This document shows, piece after piece, positions 9,067-17,375 of a stretch of DNA of 64,000 nt. Under the pieces are notes generated by a model that saw only the letters and a list, made by a program, of their open reading frames with translations, had not been told where the DNA came from and did no database searches. The position numbers and the translations under genes are program-made. Source of the stretch: Mesorhizobium sp. (lineage in GTDB: Bacteria > Pseudomonadota > Alphaproteobacteria > Rhizobiales > Rhizobiaceae); assembly GCA_004020875.1 (NCBI GenBank), contig SAPZ01000016.1, forward strand, positions 78,338-142,337, written 5' to 3'. Every line of letters begins with the position of its first letter. Position 1 is the stretch's first letter.

Positions 9067-9990
9067 ATGCCGCTCGCGATGAACCGTGAGGTCTTCATTA
9101 CCTGTGCCGTGACCGGCTCCGGCGGCACGCAGGACCGCAGCCCGCATGTGCCGCGCTCGCCCAAGCAGATCGCCGATTCGGCGATCGACGCGGCCAAGGC
9201 GGGCGCCGCGATCGTGCACTGCCATGTGCGCGATCCCGAGACCGGCAAGCCGCGCCGCGACGTGCATCTCTACCGCGAAGTGACCGAACGCATCCGCGAC
9301 GCCAATGTAGATGTGGTGCTGAACCTCACCGCCGGCATGGGCGGCGACATGGTGTTCGGCTCGCCGGAAGCGCCGCTGCCGCTCAACGAAAAAGGCACCG
9401 ACATGGGCGGCGCCACCAATCGCATGGAGCATGTGCGCCAGTGCCTGCCGGAGATCTGCACGCTGGATTGCGGCACGATGAACTTCGCCGAGGCCGACTA
9501 TGTGATGACCAACACGCCCGGCATGCTGCGCGCCATGGGCGGCATGATGACGGCGCTGGGCGTGAAGCCGGAGATCGAGGCCTTCGACACCGGACATCTG
9601 TGGTTCGCTAAGCAACTGGTCGAGGAAAAGGTCCTCAACCCGGATGCGCTGGTGCAGCTCTGCATGGGCGTCCCATGGGGCGCGCCGGACGACCTCAACA
9701 CCTTCATGGCGATGGTCAACAACGTGCCCTCGACCTGGAACTGGTCGGCCTTTTCGATCGGCCGCAACCAGATGGCCTATGCGGCTGCGGCCGTGCTTGC
9801 CGGCGGCAATGTCCGCGTCGGGCTCGAGGACAATCTGTGGCTCGACAAGGGCGTTCTGGCGACCAACGCGCAGCTGGTCGAGCGCGCGGCGAGCATTGTC
9901 ACCAATCTCGGCGCCCGTATCCTCGGTCCGGAAGAAGTGCGCAAGAAGCTCAACCTCACCAAGCGGGCGCCCCTAGCTGCCGCAGCTTAA
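9067..9990 (+). CDS. 3-dehydrocarnitine cleavage enzyme (BKACE family)
   Basis: Beta-keto acid cleavage enzyme of 307 residues, a zinc TIM barrel that condenses 3-dehydrocarnitine with acetyl-CoA to give betainyl-CoA and acetoacetate. The family pattern is visible: FITCAVTGSGG at the N-terminus, the metal-binding HCHVRDPETGKP near residue 56-67, LNLTAG, and GVPWGAPDDL in the acyl-acceptor region. Its position as first gene of an operon with carnitine dehydrogenase fixes the likely substrate among BKACE members. The ribosome site is GGGAGGATAAACC. It acts in the cytoplasm right after carnitine dehydrogenase. Confidence 0.9.
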   Translation: MPLAMNREVFITCAVTGSGGTQDRSPHVPRSPKQIADSAIDAAKAGAAIVHCHVRDPETGKPRRDVHLYREVTERIRDANVDVVLNLTAGMGGDMVFGSPEAPLPLNEKGTDMGGATNRMEHVRQCLPEICTLDCGTMNFAEADYVMTNTPGMLRAMGGMMTALGVKPEIEAFDTGHLWFAKQLVEEKVLNPDALVQLCMGVPWGAPDDLNTFMAMVNNVPSTWNWSAFSIGRNQMAYAAAAVLAGGNVRVGLEDNLWLDKGVLATNAQLVERAASIVTNLGARILGPEEVRKKLNLTKRAPLAAAA

Positions 9991-10004
9991 GGCGGGAGTT
10001 GGCG

Positions 10005-10631
10005 ATGACTGATACCGTCAAGTTCACCGCGATGAAGGACGGCGACAAGGAAGACTACGAATTCCTGACCGCCCATGAGATCGACTATGCCGCCAAGACC
10101 GGCGACCGGCTGCTGGATGCGCTCGTGCAGCTGGATGAGGGCCTTTCCGGCTACAAGATCACCCGGCTCGGCCATTCGCTGCAGGCGGCGACGCGCGCGT
10201 GGCAGGACGGCGCCGACACCGACTGGATCGTCTCGGCGCTGCTGCATGACATCGGCGACATCTACGCGCCCTACAACCACGACGAATATGCGGCTGCGAT
10301 CCTGAAGCCCTTCGTGCGCGAGCAATGCACCTGTGTGGTGGAAAAGCACGGCGATTTCCAGCGGCTCTATTACGCGCATCACCTGGGCGGCAACCGGCAT
10401 GCCCGCGACCGCTTCGCCGGCCATCCCTATTTCGACGATTGCGACCAGTTCTGCGAACGCTGGGACCAGTCGAGCTTCGATCCCGACTACGAGACTTTGC
10501 CGGTCGACTTCTTCCGGCCCTTCGTGCTCGAAGTGTTCGCCCGCAAGGCCTACGACCCGGCAGTGATCCGCGCCGGCGAGCGCGTGGCCCTCACCAACCC
10601 CGAAACAGCCAAGACAAGAACCGGAGCCTGA
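10005..10631 (+). CDS. HD-domain protein in the carnitine operon
   Basis: Protein of 208 residues with an HD metal-binding domain. RLGHSLQAATRA supplies the first His, ALLHDIGD the His-Asp pair, and HGDFQRLYYAHHLGG and later acidic residues complete the set. The arrangement is closest to the PhnZ/TmpB group of mixed-valence diiron oxygenases rather than to classical nucleotide phosphohydrolases. The Tyr and Glu that PhnZ uses before the first His are not at the matching positions here, so the chemistry is open. The gene lies 14 bases after the BKACE gene and 2 bases before the dehydrogenase start, so it is firmly part of the operon. Confidence 0.8.
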   Translation: MTDTVKFTAMKDGDKEDYEFLTAHEIDYAAKTGDRLLDALVQLDEGLSGYKITRLGHSLQAATRAWQDGADTDWIVSALLHDIGDIYAPYNHDEYAAAILKPFVREQCTCVVEKHGDFQRLYYAHHLGGNRHARDRFAGHPYFDDCDQFCERWDQSSFDPDYETLPVDFFRPFVLEVFARKAYDPAVIRAGERVALTNPETAKTRTGA

Positions 10632-10633
10632 CC

Positions 10634-11776
10634 ATGAGCATCATCAACAAGGCTGCCGCCATAGGCGGCGGCGTCATCGGCGCCGGCTGGGTGGCGCGGC
10701 TGCTCTTGAATGGCATCGACGTCGCGATCTTCGATCCGGATCCGGAGGCGTCGCGCAAGGTCGGCGAGGTGATGAAGGGCGCGCGCCGCGCCTATAAGCA
10801 GATGCTGCCCGGCGGCCTGCCCAAGGAAGGCAAGCTGACCTTCGCCAAGACCATCGCCGAAGCGGTGGCCGACGCCGACTTCATCCAGGAAAGCGTGCCG
10901 GAGCGGCTCGACCTCAAGCACAAGGTATTGGCCGAGATCGACGCGCATGCGCCGGCCAACGCCATCGTCGGCTCGTCCACTTCCGGCATCAAGCCGACCG
11001 ACATGCAGGTGGCGATGAAGAAGCATCCGGAGCGGCTGGTGGTCGGCCACCCATTCAACCCGGTCTATCTCCTGCCGCTGGTCGAGATCGTCGGCGGCGA
11101 GCAGACGTTCCCGGAGGCGATCGAGGTCGCCAAGGAGCTCTATGCCTCGATCGGCATGAAGCCGGTGGTGGTGCGCAAGGAAATCGAAGCCTTCGTCGGC
11201 GACCGCCTGCTCGAAGCCGCATGGCGCGAGGCGCTGTGGCTGGTCAAGGACGGCATCTGCACCGTCGAGGAACTCGATGACATCATGCGCTATTCCTTCG
11301 GCCTGCGCTGGGCGCAGATGGGCATGTTCCAGGTCTACCGCGTCGCCGGCGGCGAGGCGGGCATGCGCCACTTCATGGCGCAGTTCGGGCCGTGCCTGAA
11401 ATGGCCCTGGACCAAGCTGATGGACGTGCCGGAGTTCAACGACGAACTGGTCGACCTGATCGCCACGCAGTCGGACGAGCAGGCGCATGGCCTGTCGATC
11501 CGTGAGCTCGAGCGCATCCGCGACGACAATCTGGTCGCGATCATGGAAGCGCTGTCGAAGCAGAACAAGGGCAAGGGCTGGGGCGCCGGCGCGCTGCACA
11601 AGGACTATACCAGGGAGCTCGCCAAGCTGGCGGCGAAGAAGGCCCCAGCTAAGGCTGTCGCAAAGGCCAAGGCGACAAAGCCTGCGAAGAAGGCAGCCAA
11701 GCCGGCAAAGGTTGAAAAGCCAGCAAAAGCCGGGAAGGCCGACAAGGCGAAGAAGAGCGGCAAGAAGAAGGGCTGA
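10634..11776 (+). CDS. lcdH: L-carnitine 3-dehydrogenase with lysine-rich tail
   Basis: NAD-dependent dehydrogenase of the 3-hydroxyacyl-CoA dehydrogenase fold that oxidises L-carnitine to 3-dehydrocarnitine. The Rossmann motif AAIGGGVIGAGWVA is at residues 7-20, with SSTSGI and the catalytic His region VVGHPFNPVYLLPLVE following, and a helical dimer domain to about residue 325. The last 53 residues (328-380) are odd: 20 lysines, with Ala and Pro, like a histone H1 tail. As I recall, the Sinorhizobium enzyme is about 500 residues long because a thioesterase domain follows; that domain is absent here. The ATG at 10634 is two bases after the upstream stop codon. Confidence 0.9.
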   Translation: MSIINKAAAIGGGVIGAGWVARLLLNGIDVAIFDPDPEASRKVGEVMKGARRAYKQMLPGGLPKEGKLTFAKTIAEAVADADFIQESVPERLDLKHKVLAEIDAHAPANAIVGSSTSGIKPTDMQVAMKKHPERLVVGHPFNPVYLLPLVEIVGGEQTFPEAIEVAKELYASIGMKPVVVRKEIEAFVGDRLLEAAWREALWLVKDGICTVEELDDIMRYSFGLRWAQMGMFQVYRVAGGEAGMRHFMAQFGPCLKWPWTKLMDVPEFNDELVDLIATQSDEQAHGLSIRELERIRDDNLVAIMEALSKQNKGKGWGAGALHKDYTRELAKLAAKKAPAKAVAKAKATKPAKKAAKPAKVEKPAKAGKADKAKKSGKKKG

Positions 11777-11780
11777 GGCG

Positions 11781-12944
11781 ATGCATTTCGGTCTTTCGGA
11801 AGAGCAGAAGCTCATCGTCGAGACGACGCGCGCCTTCGTCGAGAACGAGCTTTACCCGCATGAGCGTGAGGTGGAGCGCACCGGCGTGCTGCGCCGCGAG
11901 CTGATCGATGAGTTGAAGGGCAAGGCGATCGAAGCCGGGCTCTATGCCGCCAACATGCCGGCCGATGTCGGCGGGGCCGGCCTCGATACGGTGAGCTGGC
12001 TACTCTACGAGAAGGAGCTTGGCCGCGCCAATTACGCGCTGCATTGGACCTGCGTGGCGCGCCCATCCAACATCCTGCTCGCCGGCACGCCGGAGCAGCG
12101 CGAGAAATACCTCTTCCCCTGCATCCGTGGCGAGAAGTGGGATTGCCTGGCGATGACGGAACCCGGCGCCGGCTCCGACCTGCGCGGCATGAAGGCGACA
12201 GCCGTGCAGGACGGGTCCGACTGGGTGCTCAACGGCACCAAGCATTTCATCTCGCACGCCGACATTGCCGATTTCGCCATCGTCTTCATGGCCTCGGGCG
12301 AGGAGGATTCGCCGCGCGGCATGCGCAAGAAGATCACCGCCTTCTTCGTCGACAAGGGCACCAAGGGTTTTTCCGTGCGCGACGGCTACCGCAATGTCTC
12401 GCATCGCGGCTACACCAACTCGATTCTCGAATTCGACGACTGCCGGTTGCCGGCAAGCCAGGTGCTTGGCGAAGTGCACAAGGGCTTCGATGTCGCCAAT
12501 TCCTGGCTCGGTGCCACGCGTCTGCAAGTCGGCGCGACCTGCCTCGGCCGTGCCGAGCGGGCGCTGTCGCATGCCATCGAATATGCCGCGCAGCGCCAGC
12601 AGTTCGGCCAGCAGATCGGCAAGTTCCAGGGCGTCTCTTTCAAGCTCGCCGACATGGCGACGGAACTGAAGGCCGCCGACCTGATGGTGTTCGAAGCCGG
12701 CTGGAAGTACGATCAGGGCACCGTGACCGACCAGGACATGGCGATGGCCAAGCTCAAGGCCACCGAAATGCTCGCCTTCGTCGCCGACGAAGCCATCCAG
12801 ATCCATGGCGGCATGGGGCTGATGGACGACCTGCCGCTGGAGCGCATCTGGCGCGACGCCCGCGTCGAGCGCATCTGGGAAGGCACGTCGGAAATTCAGC
12901 GACATATTATTTCGCGGGCGCTGCTGCGTCCGTTCGGGGCTTAG
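11781..12944 (+). CDS. Acyl-CoA dehydrogenase (probable gamma-butyrobetainyl-CoA dehydrogenase)
   Basis: FAD-dependent acyl-CoA dehydrogenase of 387 residues. N-terminal helical domain LSEEQKLIVETTRAFVENEL, middle beta domain with the substrate/FAD motif CLAMTEPGAGSDL, and C-terminal helices with YAAQRQQFGQQIGKFQGV and the closing motifs QIHGGMGLMDD and WEGTSEIQRHIISR are all present. In this operon the expected step is gamma-butyrobetainyl-CoA to crotonobetainyl-CoA, as worked out for S. meliloti. It starts four bases after the dehydrogenase stop. Substrate assignment rests on context; a general short-chain acyl-CoA role cannot be excluded. Confidence 0.87.
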   Translation: MHFGLSEEQKLIVETTRAFVENELYPHEREVERTGVLRRELIDELKGKAIEAGLYAANMPADVGGAGLDTVSWLLYEKELGRANYALHWTCVARPSNILLAGTPEQREKYLFPCIRGEKWDCLAMTEPGAGSDLRGMKATAVQDGSDWVLNGTKHFISHADIADFAIVFMASGEEDSPRGMRKKITAFFVDKGTKGFSVRDGYRNVSHRGYTNSILEFDDCRLPASQVLGEVHKGFDVANSWLGATRLQVGATCLGRAERALSHAIEYAAQRQQFGQQIGKFQGVSFKLADMATELKAADLMVFEAGWKYDQGTVTDQDMAMAKLKATEMLAFVADEAIQIHGGMGLMDDLPLERIWRDARVERIWEGTSEIQRHIISRALLRPFGA

Positions 12945-12992
12945 AGCATGATGCGCCAGAGCCGGGATCCGGCTTTGGACGGGAACATGCTC
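12944..12992. repeat. Palindromic repeat inside the carnitine operon
   Basis: GAGCATG at 12944-12950 pairs with CATGCTC at 12986-12992, and an inner GCCGG-GAT-CCGGC stem sits between. It is a diverged member of the GAGCATGATCC type of rhizobial palindrome. It fills the gap between the dehydrogenase stop codon and the CoA ligase start, so it will form a hairpin in the operon mRNA. Confidence 0.75.
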
Positions 12993-13002
12993 AAACGAAA
13001 AG

Positions 13003-15087
13003 ATGACCATGCATAAACTCGAACGTCTCCTGCGCCCCAAATCGATCGCCGTGTTCGGCGGAGCGCAGGCCGCTGCCGTCGTGGCGCAGTCAATCAAGAT
13101 GGGCTTTGCCGGCGAAATCTGGCCGGTGCATCCGACCAAGGACGAGGTCGCCGGCCGCAAGGCGTACCGTTCCGTCGCCGACCTGCCGGGCGCGCCGGAC
13201 GCCGCCTTTGTCGGCGTCAACCGGCATCTCACCATCGACGTAATCAAGGCGCTGGCTGAGCGCGGTGCCGGCGGTGCCGTCTGCTTCGCGGCGGGCTTCC
13301 TGGAGACCGAGGCCTATGACGAGGACGGCGAGCGGCTGCAGGCCGAACTCGTCGCCGCCGCCGGCCAGATGCCGATCATCGGCCCGAACTGCTACGGCCT
13401 GATCAACTATGCCGACGGCGCCCTGCTGTGGCCCGACCAGCATGGCGGCATCCGCCTGGCCGAAGGCGGCAAGGGCGTCGCCATCATCACCCAATCGTCC
13501 AACATCGCCATCAACATGACGATGCAGAAGCGCGGCCTGCCGATCGCCTTCCTAATGACGGCGGGCAACCAGGCCCAGACCGGCCTTTCGGAAATGGCGC
13601 TCGGCCTGATCGAGGACGAGCGCGTCACTTCGCTCGGCCTGCATATCGAGGCCTTCGATTCGGTCGCGGGCTTCGAGAAGCTCGCGGCGCGGGCGCGCGA
13701 GCTGAAGAAGCCTATCGTCGCCATGAAGGTCGGGCGGTCCGAACAGGCAAGGCAGGCGACGGTGTCGCACACCGCCTCGCTCGCGGGCTCGGACGCCGCC
13801 TCCGGCGCTTTCCTGAAGCGGCTCGGCATAGCCCGCGTCGATTCCATCCCAGCCTTCATCGAGGCGCTGAAGCTCTTGCACATCACCGGCCCGTTGCCCG
13901 GCTACAAGTTGTCCTCGATGAGCTGCTCGGGCGGCGAGGCGTCCGTGATGGCCGACAGCGCCGAGGGGCGCTGGGTGCATTTCCCAACACTGACGGCCGA
14001 GCATCGCGCGCATGTCAAATCGACGCTCGGGCCGCTGGTGGCGGTCGCCAATCCGCTCGACTACCACACCTTCATCTGGAACAACGAGCCGGCGATGACC
14101 GCCACCTTCACGGCCATGGTGTCGGGCGGTTTCGACCTGAACATGCTGGTGCTCGACTTCCCGCGCCCCGACCGCTGCTCGGACGTCGACTGGTGGGCGA
14201 CGCTGCGCGCCTTCGAAGCGGCGCTGAAGACCAACAAGGCGCAAGGCGCGATCGTCTCCTCGCTGCCGGAGAACCTGCCGGAGGAATACACTGCAGGCCT
14301 GATGGCGCGCGGCATGGTGCCGTTGTTTGGCATTTCCGAAGCCATGGACGCCGCCCAGGCCGCCGCCTTCATCGGCTGGGCCTGGCGCGAGCCGCAGGCG
14401 CAGCCTGTCGACACAACTGCGGCAGGCGCGTCCGAAGTCAGGCGCGTGACGCCGGACGAGGCTGAAGCCAAGGAAAGGCTGATCAAGGCCGGCCTGCCGG
14501 TGCCGAAGGGCGAGCGCGCCTCCAATGCGGTCGAGGCGGTGATCTCGTCCATGACGCTGGGCTTCCCGGTGGCGCTAAAGGCGCTCGGCGTGACGCACAA
14601 GTCGGAAGTCGGCGCCGTCAGGCTGAACCTCAAGGATGCCGAATCCGTCAGTGCCGCCGCGCATGACCTTCTGCCGCTCGGCACCGGGCTCTATGCCGAG
14701 CGCATGGTGCGCGACGGCGTAGCCGAGCTGATCGTCGGCTTCACCCGCGACCCGATGTTCGGCGTGGTGATGACGCTCGGCACCGGCGGCGTGCTGGTCG
14801 AGCTGTTGCGCGACAGCGTGACGCTCATGCTGCCGGCGACGCGAGACGACATCGAGGCGGCATTGCGTGGGTTGAAGCTCTATCCTCTCCTCGAAGGCTA
14901 TCGCGGTCGGCCGAAGGCCGACGTGATGGCAGCCATCGACGCCATCGCCGGCATTGCCGACTTCGTGCAGAAGAACGAAGACGAGATCGAGGAACTCGAC
15001 ATCAACCCGCTGATCGTCTGCGCCGAAGGCAAGGGCGCCTGGATCGCGGACGCCCTGCTAGTGCTTGGAGAAAAGAAGAATGGCTGA
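13003..15087 (+). CDS. NDP-forming acyl-CoA ligase (probable gamma-butyrobetaine/carnitine-CoA ligase)
   Basis: Protein of 694 residues that fuses the two halves of NDP-forming acyl-CoA synthetases. Residues 1-450 hold the CoA-binding domain (LLRPKSIAVFGGAQ) and the succinyl-CoA-ligase-like domains with the phospho-acceptor His at about 256 (SHTASLAGSD). The ATP-grasp part occupies about 480-694 (GFPVALKALGVTHKSEVGAV, VMTLGTGGVLVELL, ELDINPLIVCAEG). It would activate gamma-butyrobetaine or crotonobetaine to the CoA ester using ATP. The start may be 13003 or the second ATG at 13009; neither has a strong ribosome site. It overlaps the next gene by 8 bases. Confidence 0.86.
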   Translation: MTMHKLERLLRPKSIAVFGGAQAAAVVAQSIKMGFAGEIWPVHPTKDEVAGRKAYRSVADLPGAPDAAFVGVNRHLTIDVIKALAERGAGGAVCFAAGFLETEAYDEDGERLQAELVAAAGQMPIIGPNCYGLINYADGALLWPDQHGGIRLAEGGKGVAIITQSSNIAINMTMQKRGLPIAFLMTAGNQAQTGLSEMALGLIEDERVTSLGLHIEAFDSVAGFEKLAARARELKKPIVAMKVGRSEQARQATVSHTASLAGSDAASGAFLKRLGIARVDSIPAFIEALKLLHITGPLPGYKLSSMSCSGGEASVMADSAEGRWVHFPTLTAEHRAHVKSTLGPLVAVANPLDYHTFIWNNEPAMTATFTAMVSGGFDLNMLVLDFPRPDRCSDVDWWATLRAFEAALKTNKAQGAIVSSLPENLPEEYTAGLMARGMVPLFGISEAMDAAQAAAFIGWAWREPQAQPVDTTAAGASEVRRVTPDEAEAKERLIKAGLPVPKGERASNAVEAVISSMTLGFPVALKALGVTHKSEVGAVRLNLKDAESVSAAAHDLLPLGTGLYAERMVRDGVAELIVGFTRDPMFGVVMTLGTGGVLVELLRDSVTLMLPATRDDIEAALRGLKLYPLLEGYRGRPKADVMAAIDAIAGIADFVQKNEDEIEELDINPLIVCAEGKGAWIADALLVLGEKKNG

Positions 15088-15862
15088 CGTCATCACCACC
15101 CGCCGCGAAGGCGCGATCCTCGAAGTCACGCTCGACCGGCCGAAGGCCAATGCAATCGACCTGAAGACATCGCGGCTGATGGGGGAGACCTTCAAGGCGT
15201 TCCGCGACGATCCGGAGCTGCGCGTCGCCATCGTCAAGACGGCCGGCGACAAGTTCTTCAGCGCCGGCTGGGACCTGAAGGCGGCGGCAGCCGGCGATGC
15301 GGTTGACGGCGACTATGGCGTCGGCGGCTTTGCCGGGCTGCAGGAGCTGCGCGACCTGAACAAACCGGTGATCGCCTGCGTCAACGGCATGGCGGTGGGC
15401 GGCGGCTTCGAGCTGGCGTTGTCCTGCGACCTCATCTACGCCTCGGACCATTCCTCTTTCGCGCTGCCCGAGATACGCGCCGGCACGCTGGCCGATGCCG
15501 CGACGATCAAGCTGCCGAAGCGCATTCCCTACCATATCGCGATGGACCTGTTGTTCACCGGCCGCTGGATGGATGTCACCGAGGCGCATCGCTGGGGCCT
15601 GGTCAACGAGGTGCTGCCCAAGGACAAGCTCGAGGAGCGCGTCTGGGAGATCGCGAGGCTTTTGGCCAGCGGCCCGCCGCTGGTCTTCGCCTCGATCAAG
15701 GAGACGGCGCGGGTGGCCGAGGCGTTGACCTTCCAGGACGCCATGAACAAGGTGACGCGCCGGCAGCTTCGGACGGTCGACATCCTCTACGGGTCGGAAG
15801 ATAATATGGAGGGGTTCCGGGCGTTCGCGGAGAAGCGCGATCCGGTTTGGAAGGGACGATAA
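15080..15862 (+). CDS. Enoyl-CoA hydratase (probable crotonobetainyl-CoA hydratase)
   Basis: Crotonase-superfamily protein of 260 residues. The oxyanion-hole segments are DKFFSAGWDLKAA and CVNGMAVGGGFELALSCDL, and LPEIRAGTLADAATIKLPKR carries the region of the second catalytic position. In this operon it should add water to crotonobetainyl-CoA to give L-carnitinyl-CoA, as CaiD does. ATG 15080 overlaps the ligase stop codon (ATGGCTGA) and has GGAG upstream, so the two are translationally coupled. This is the last gene of the carnitine operon before a repeat element. The specific substrate comes from gene context. Confidence 0.88.
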   Translation: MADVITTRREGAILEVTLDRPKANAIDLKTSRLMGETFKAFRDDPELRVAIVKTAGDKFFSAGWDLKAAAAGDAVDGDYGVGGFAGLQELRDLNKPVIACVNGMAVGGGFELALSCDLIYASDHSSFALPEIRAGTLADAATIKLPKRIPYHIAMDLLFTGRWMDVTEAHRWGLVNEVLPKDKLEERVWEIARLLASGPPLVFASIKETARVAEALTFQDAMNKVTRRQLRTVDILYGSEDNMEGFRAFAEKRDPVWKGR

Positions 15863-15887
15863 TCTCGCAGCAATGGCGTTCCTTCAC

Positions 15888-16046
15888 ACCCCCCTCTGCC
15901 CTGCCGGGCATCTCCCCCGCAAGGGGGGAGATTGGCAACTTCGTCGACGGCACTCCCTTTCCAACGTCGGCGATTGGCGAAAGTCGGGGCGACATCTGAT
16001 CTCCCCTCTTGCGGGGGAGATGTCCGGCAGAACAGAGGGGGGTGCC
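15888..16046. repeat. Palindromic intergenic repeat, family A, copy 2
   Basis: Ends CCCCCTCTGCCCTGCCGGGC and its near reverse complement near 16046 enclose the core GGCGATTGGCGAAAG in the same orientation as copy 1. The element reaches within about 32 bases of the esterase start, leaving almost no room for that gene to have its own promoter downstream of it. Confidence 0.85.
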
Positions 16047-16078
16047 TGGGCTCGACCTCTCCAGTTGGCCCAGCCATC

Positions 16079-17020
16079 ATGACCGACTACAAAACCCTCA
16101 TCGACGCCGAGACCTGGGCCTTCATCGAGAAGACCAACTCCTATTATCCGCCGGACACGATCGACTACACGATCACCCAGCAGCGCGCGATCTACGACCG
16201 GATGTGCCGGGAGTTCTTTGCTGGCTATCCGCAAGGCGTGACCGCCGAGACGACCGCCGTTGCCGCACCAACCAACAGCATCTCGATCCGCATCTACCGC
16301 AACGCCGTTCCGAACAAATCCGCGATGGTGCTCTATATCCATGGCGGCGGCTTCATCCTTGGCGGGCTGGACAGCCATGACGATGTCTGCGCCGAGCTTT
16401 GCGCCCGCACCGGCTTCGAGGTGGTTTCGCTCAACTACCGGCTGGCGCCGGAGCATCTGCATCCGGCCGCCTTCGACGACGCCATGGACGCCTTCGAATG
16501 GGCCGCCAAGACCTATGATCGCGCGATCGTGCTCTGCGGCGACAGCGCCGGCGGCAATCTTTGCGCCGCCGTCGCCCACGCTACGCGCGGTCATGAAAAG
16601 AAGCCGGCCGGCCAGGTGCTGATCTATCCGGGCCTCGGCGGCGACCACTCGAAGGGCTCTTACGTTACGCATGCCGAGGCGCCGATGCTGACCGTGCGCG
16701 ACCTCGACTTCTACAAGCATGTCCGCACCGGCGGCGTCGATATGACCGGCGACATCACGCTCTACCCGCTTGCCGATGCGGATTTCGCGAACCTGCCGCC
16801 GACCGTGCTGATCACCGCGCAATGCGACCCGCTGTCGTCCGACGGCGAAGCCTATCGCGACCGGGTCGTCGCGGCCGGCGGACGCGCCTTCTGGTTCGAG
16901 GAGCCCGGCCTCGTGCACGGTTATCTCCGAGCCAGGCACATTGTGGGCCGTGCGCGGACCAGCTTCACCCGCATCGTCGAGGCAGTTTCGGCGCTCGGTC
17001 ACGGCGACTGGATCTGGTAA
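16079..17020 (+). CDS. Alpha/beta hydrolase of the hormone-sensitive lipase group
   Basis: Esterase-like protein of 313 residues. The HSL-type oxyanion motif YIHGGGFILGG (about residues 82-92) and nucleophile elbow CGDSAGGNL identify the family; the catalytic Asp is in AQCDPLSSDGE and the His in GLVHGYLRAR. No signal peptide, so cytoplasmic. Natural substrate unknown; small carboxyl esters are typical. The frame is open upstream to 15932, but that extension is translated repeat DNA, so I use ATG 16079 (MTDYKTLID), although no clear ribosome site precedes it. It may be read through from the carnitine operon. Confidence 0.88.
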   Translation: MTDYKTLIDAETWAFIEKTNSYYPPDTIDYTITQQRAIYDRMCREFFAGYPQGVTAETTAVAAPTNSISIRIYRNAVPNKSAMVLYIHGGGFILGGLDSHDDVCAELCARTGFEVVSLNYRLAPEHLHPAAFDDAMDAFEWAAKTYDRAIVLCGDSAGGNLCAAVAHATRGHEKKPAGQVLIYPGLGGDHSKGSYVTHAEAPMLTVRDLDFYKHVRTGGVDMTGDITLYPLADADFANLPPTVLITAQCDPLSSDGEAYRDRVVAAGGRAFWFEEPGLVHGYLRARHIVGRARTSFTRIVEAVSALGHGDWIW

Positions 17021-17375
17021 CACCCCAGGGCGCTTTCCGCTCCGCTATCCTCCGATGAACCTTTCCGCTCCGGCCCGCGACTGATGGCCAGGCGCCGCGA
17101 TGATGCGGCCGGAAAGGAAAGCCGCCATGCCCAGAAATCCAGGGAATTCGCGGTCTCCGGGAACAGCGGGAGTCGACCGTGACCACCGCCTTCGGGACGA
17201 GGTCGACGCGCTGGGCTTCCGGCTGATTCCGTTGACCCTGCGGAAGAGCCGTCGTATCGTCGCGAAGAGGAAAGCAGACAATTCGATCGGGGAAGAACGT
17301 GCTGCAACGCCGCGCCTTGCCCTGGTTGGCGCGGCAGGAATGGACGTTTCTCCCAGCGGCTTCGGGGGGAGTACG
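17021..17375. other. Gap of 355 bases, nothing recognised
   Basis: The region between the esterase and the first secreted-protein gene. An in-frame extension of the downstream gene is open from 17100, but it encodes an Arg-rich, low-complexity sequence that would place the signal peptide 92 residues inside the protein, so I regard it as non-coding leader. A GGGGGGAG ribosome site ends the gap. No hairpin or promoter stands out. Confidence 0.5.

Noticed and set aside
10005-10631. Calling the HD protein the missing betainyl-CoA thioesterase
   Set aside because: Tempting from context, but HD proteins are not known thioesterases and there is no hotdog or alpha/beta-hydrolase motif; kept as a hypothesis only.
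15932-16078. N-terminal extension of the esterase
   Set aside because: The extra codons lie within a family A repeat element, and the usual family N-terminus begins at 16079.
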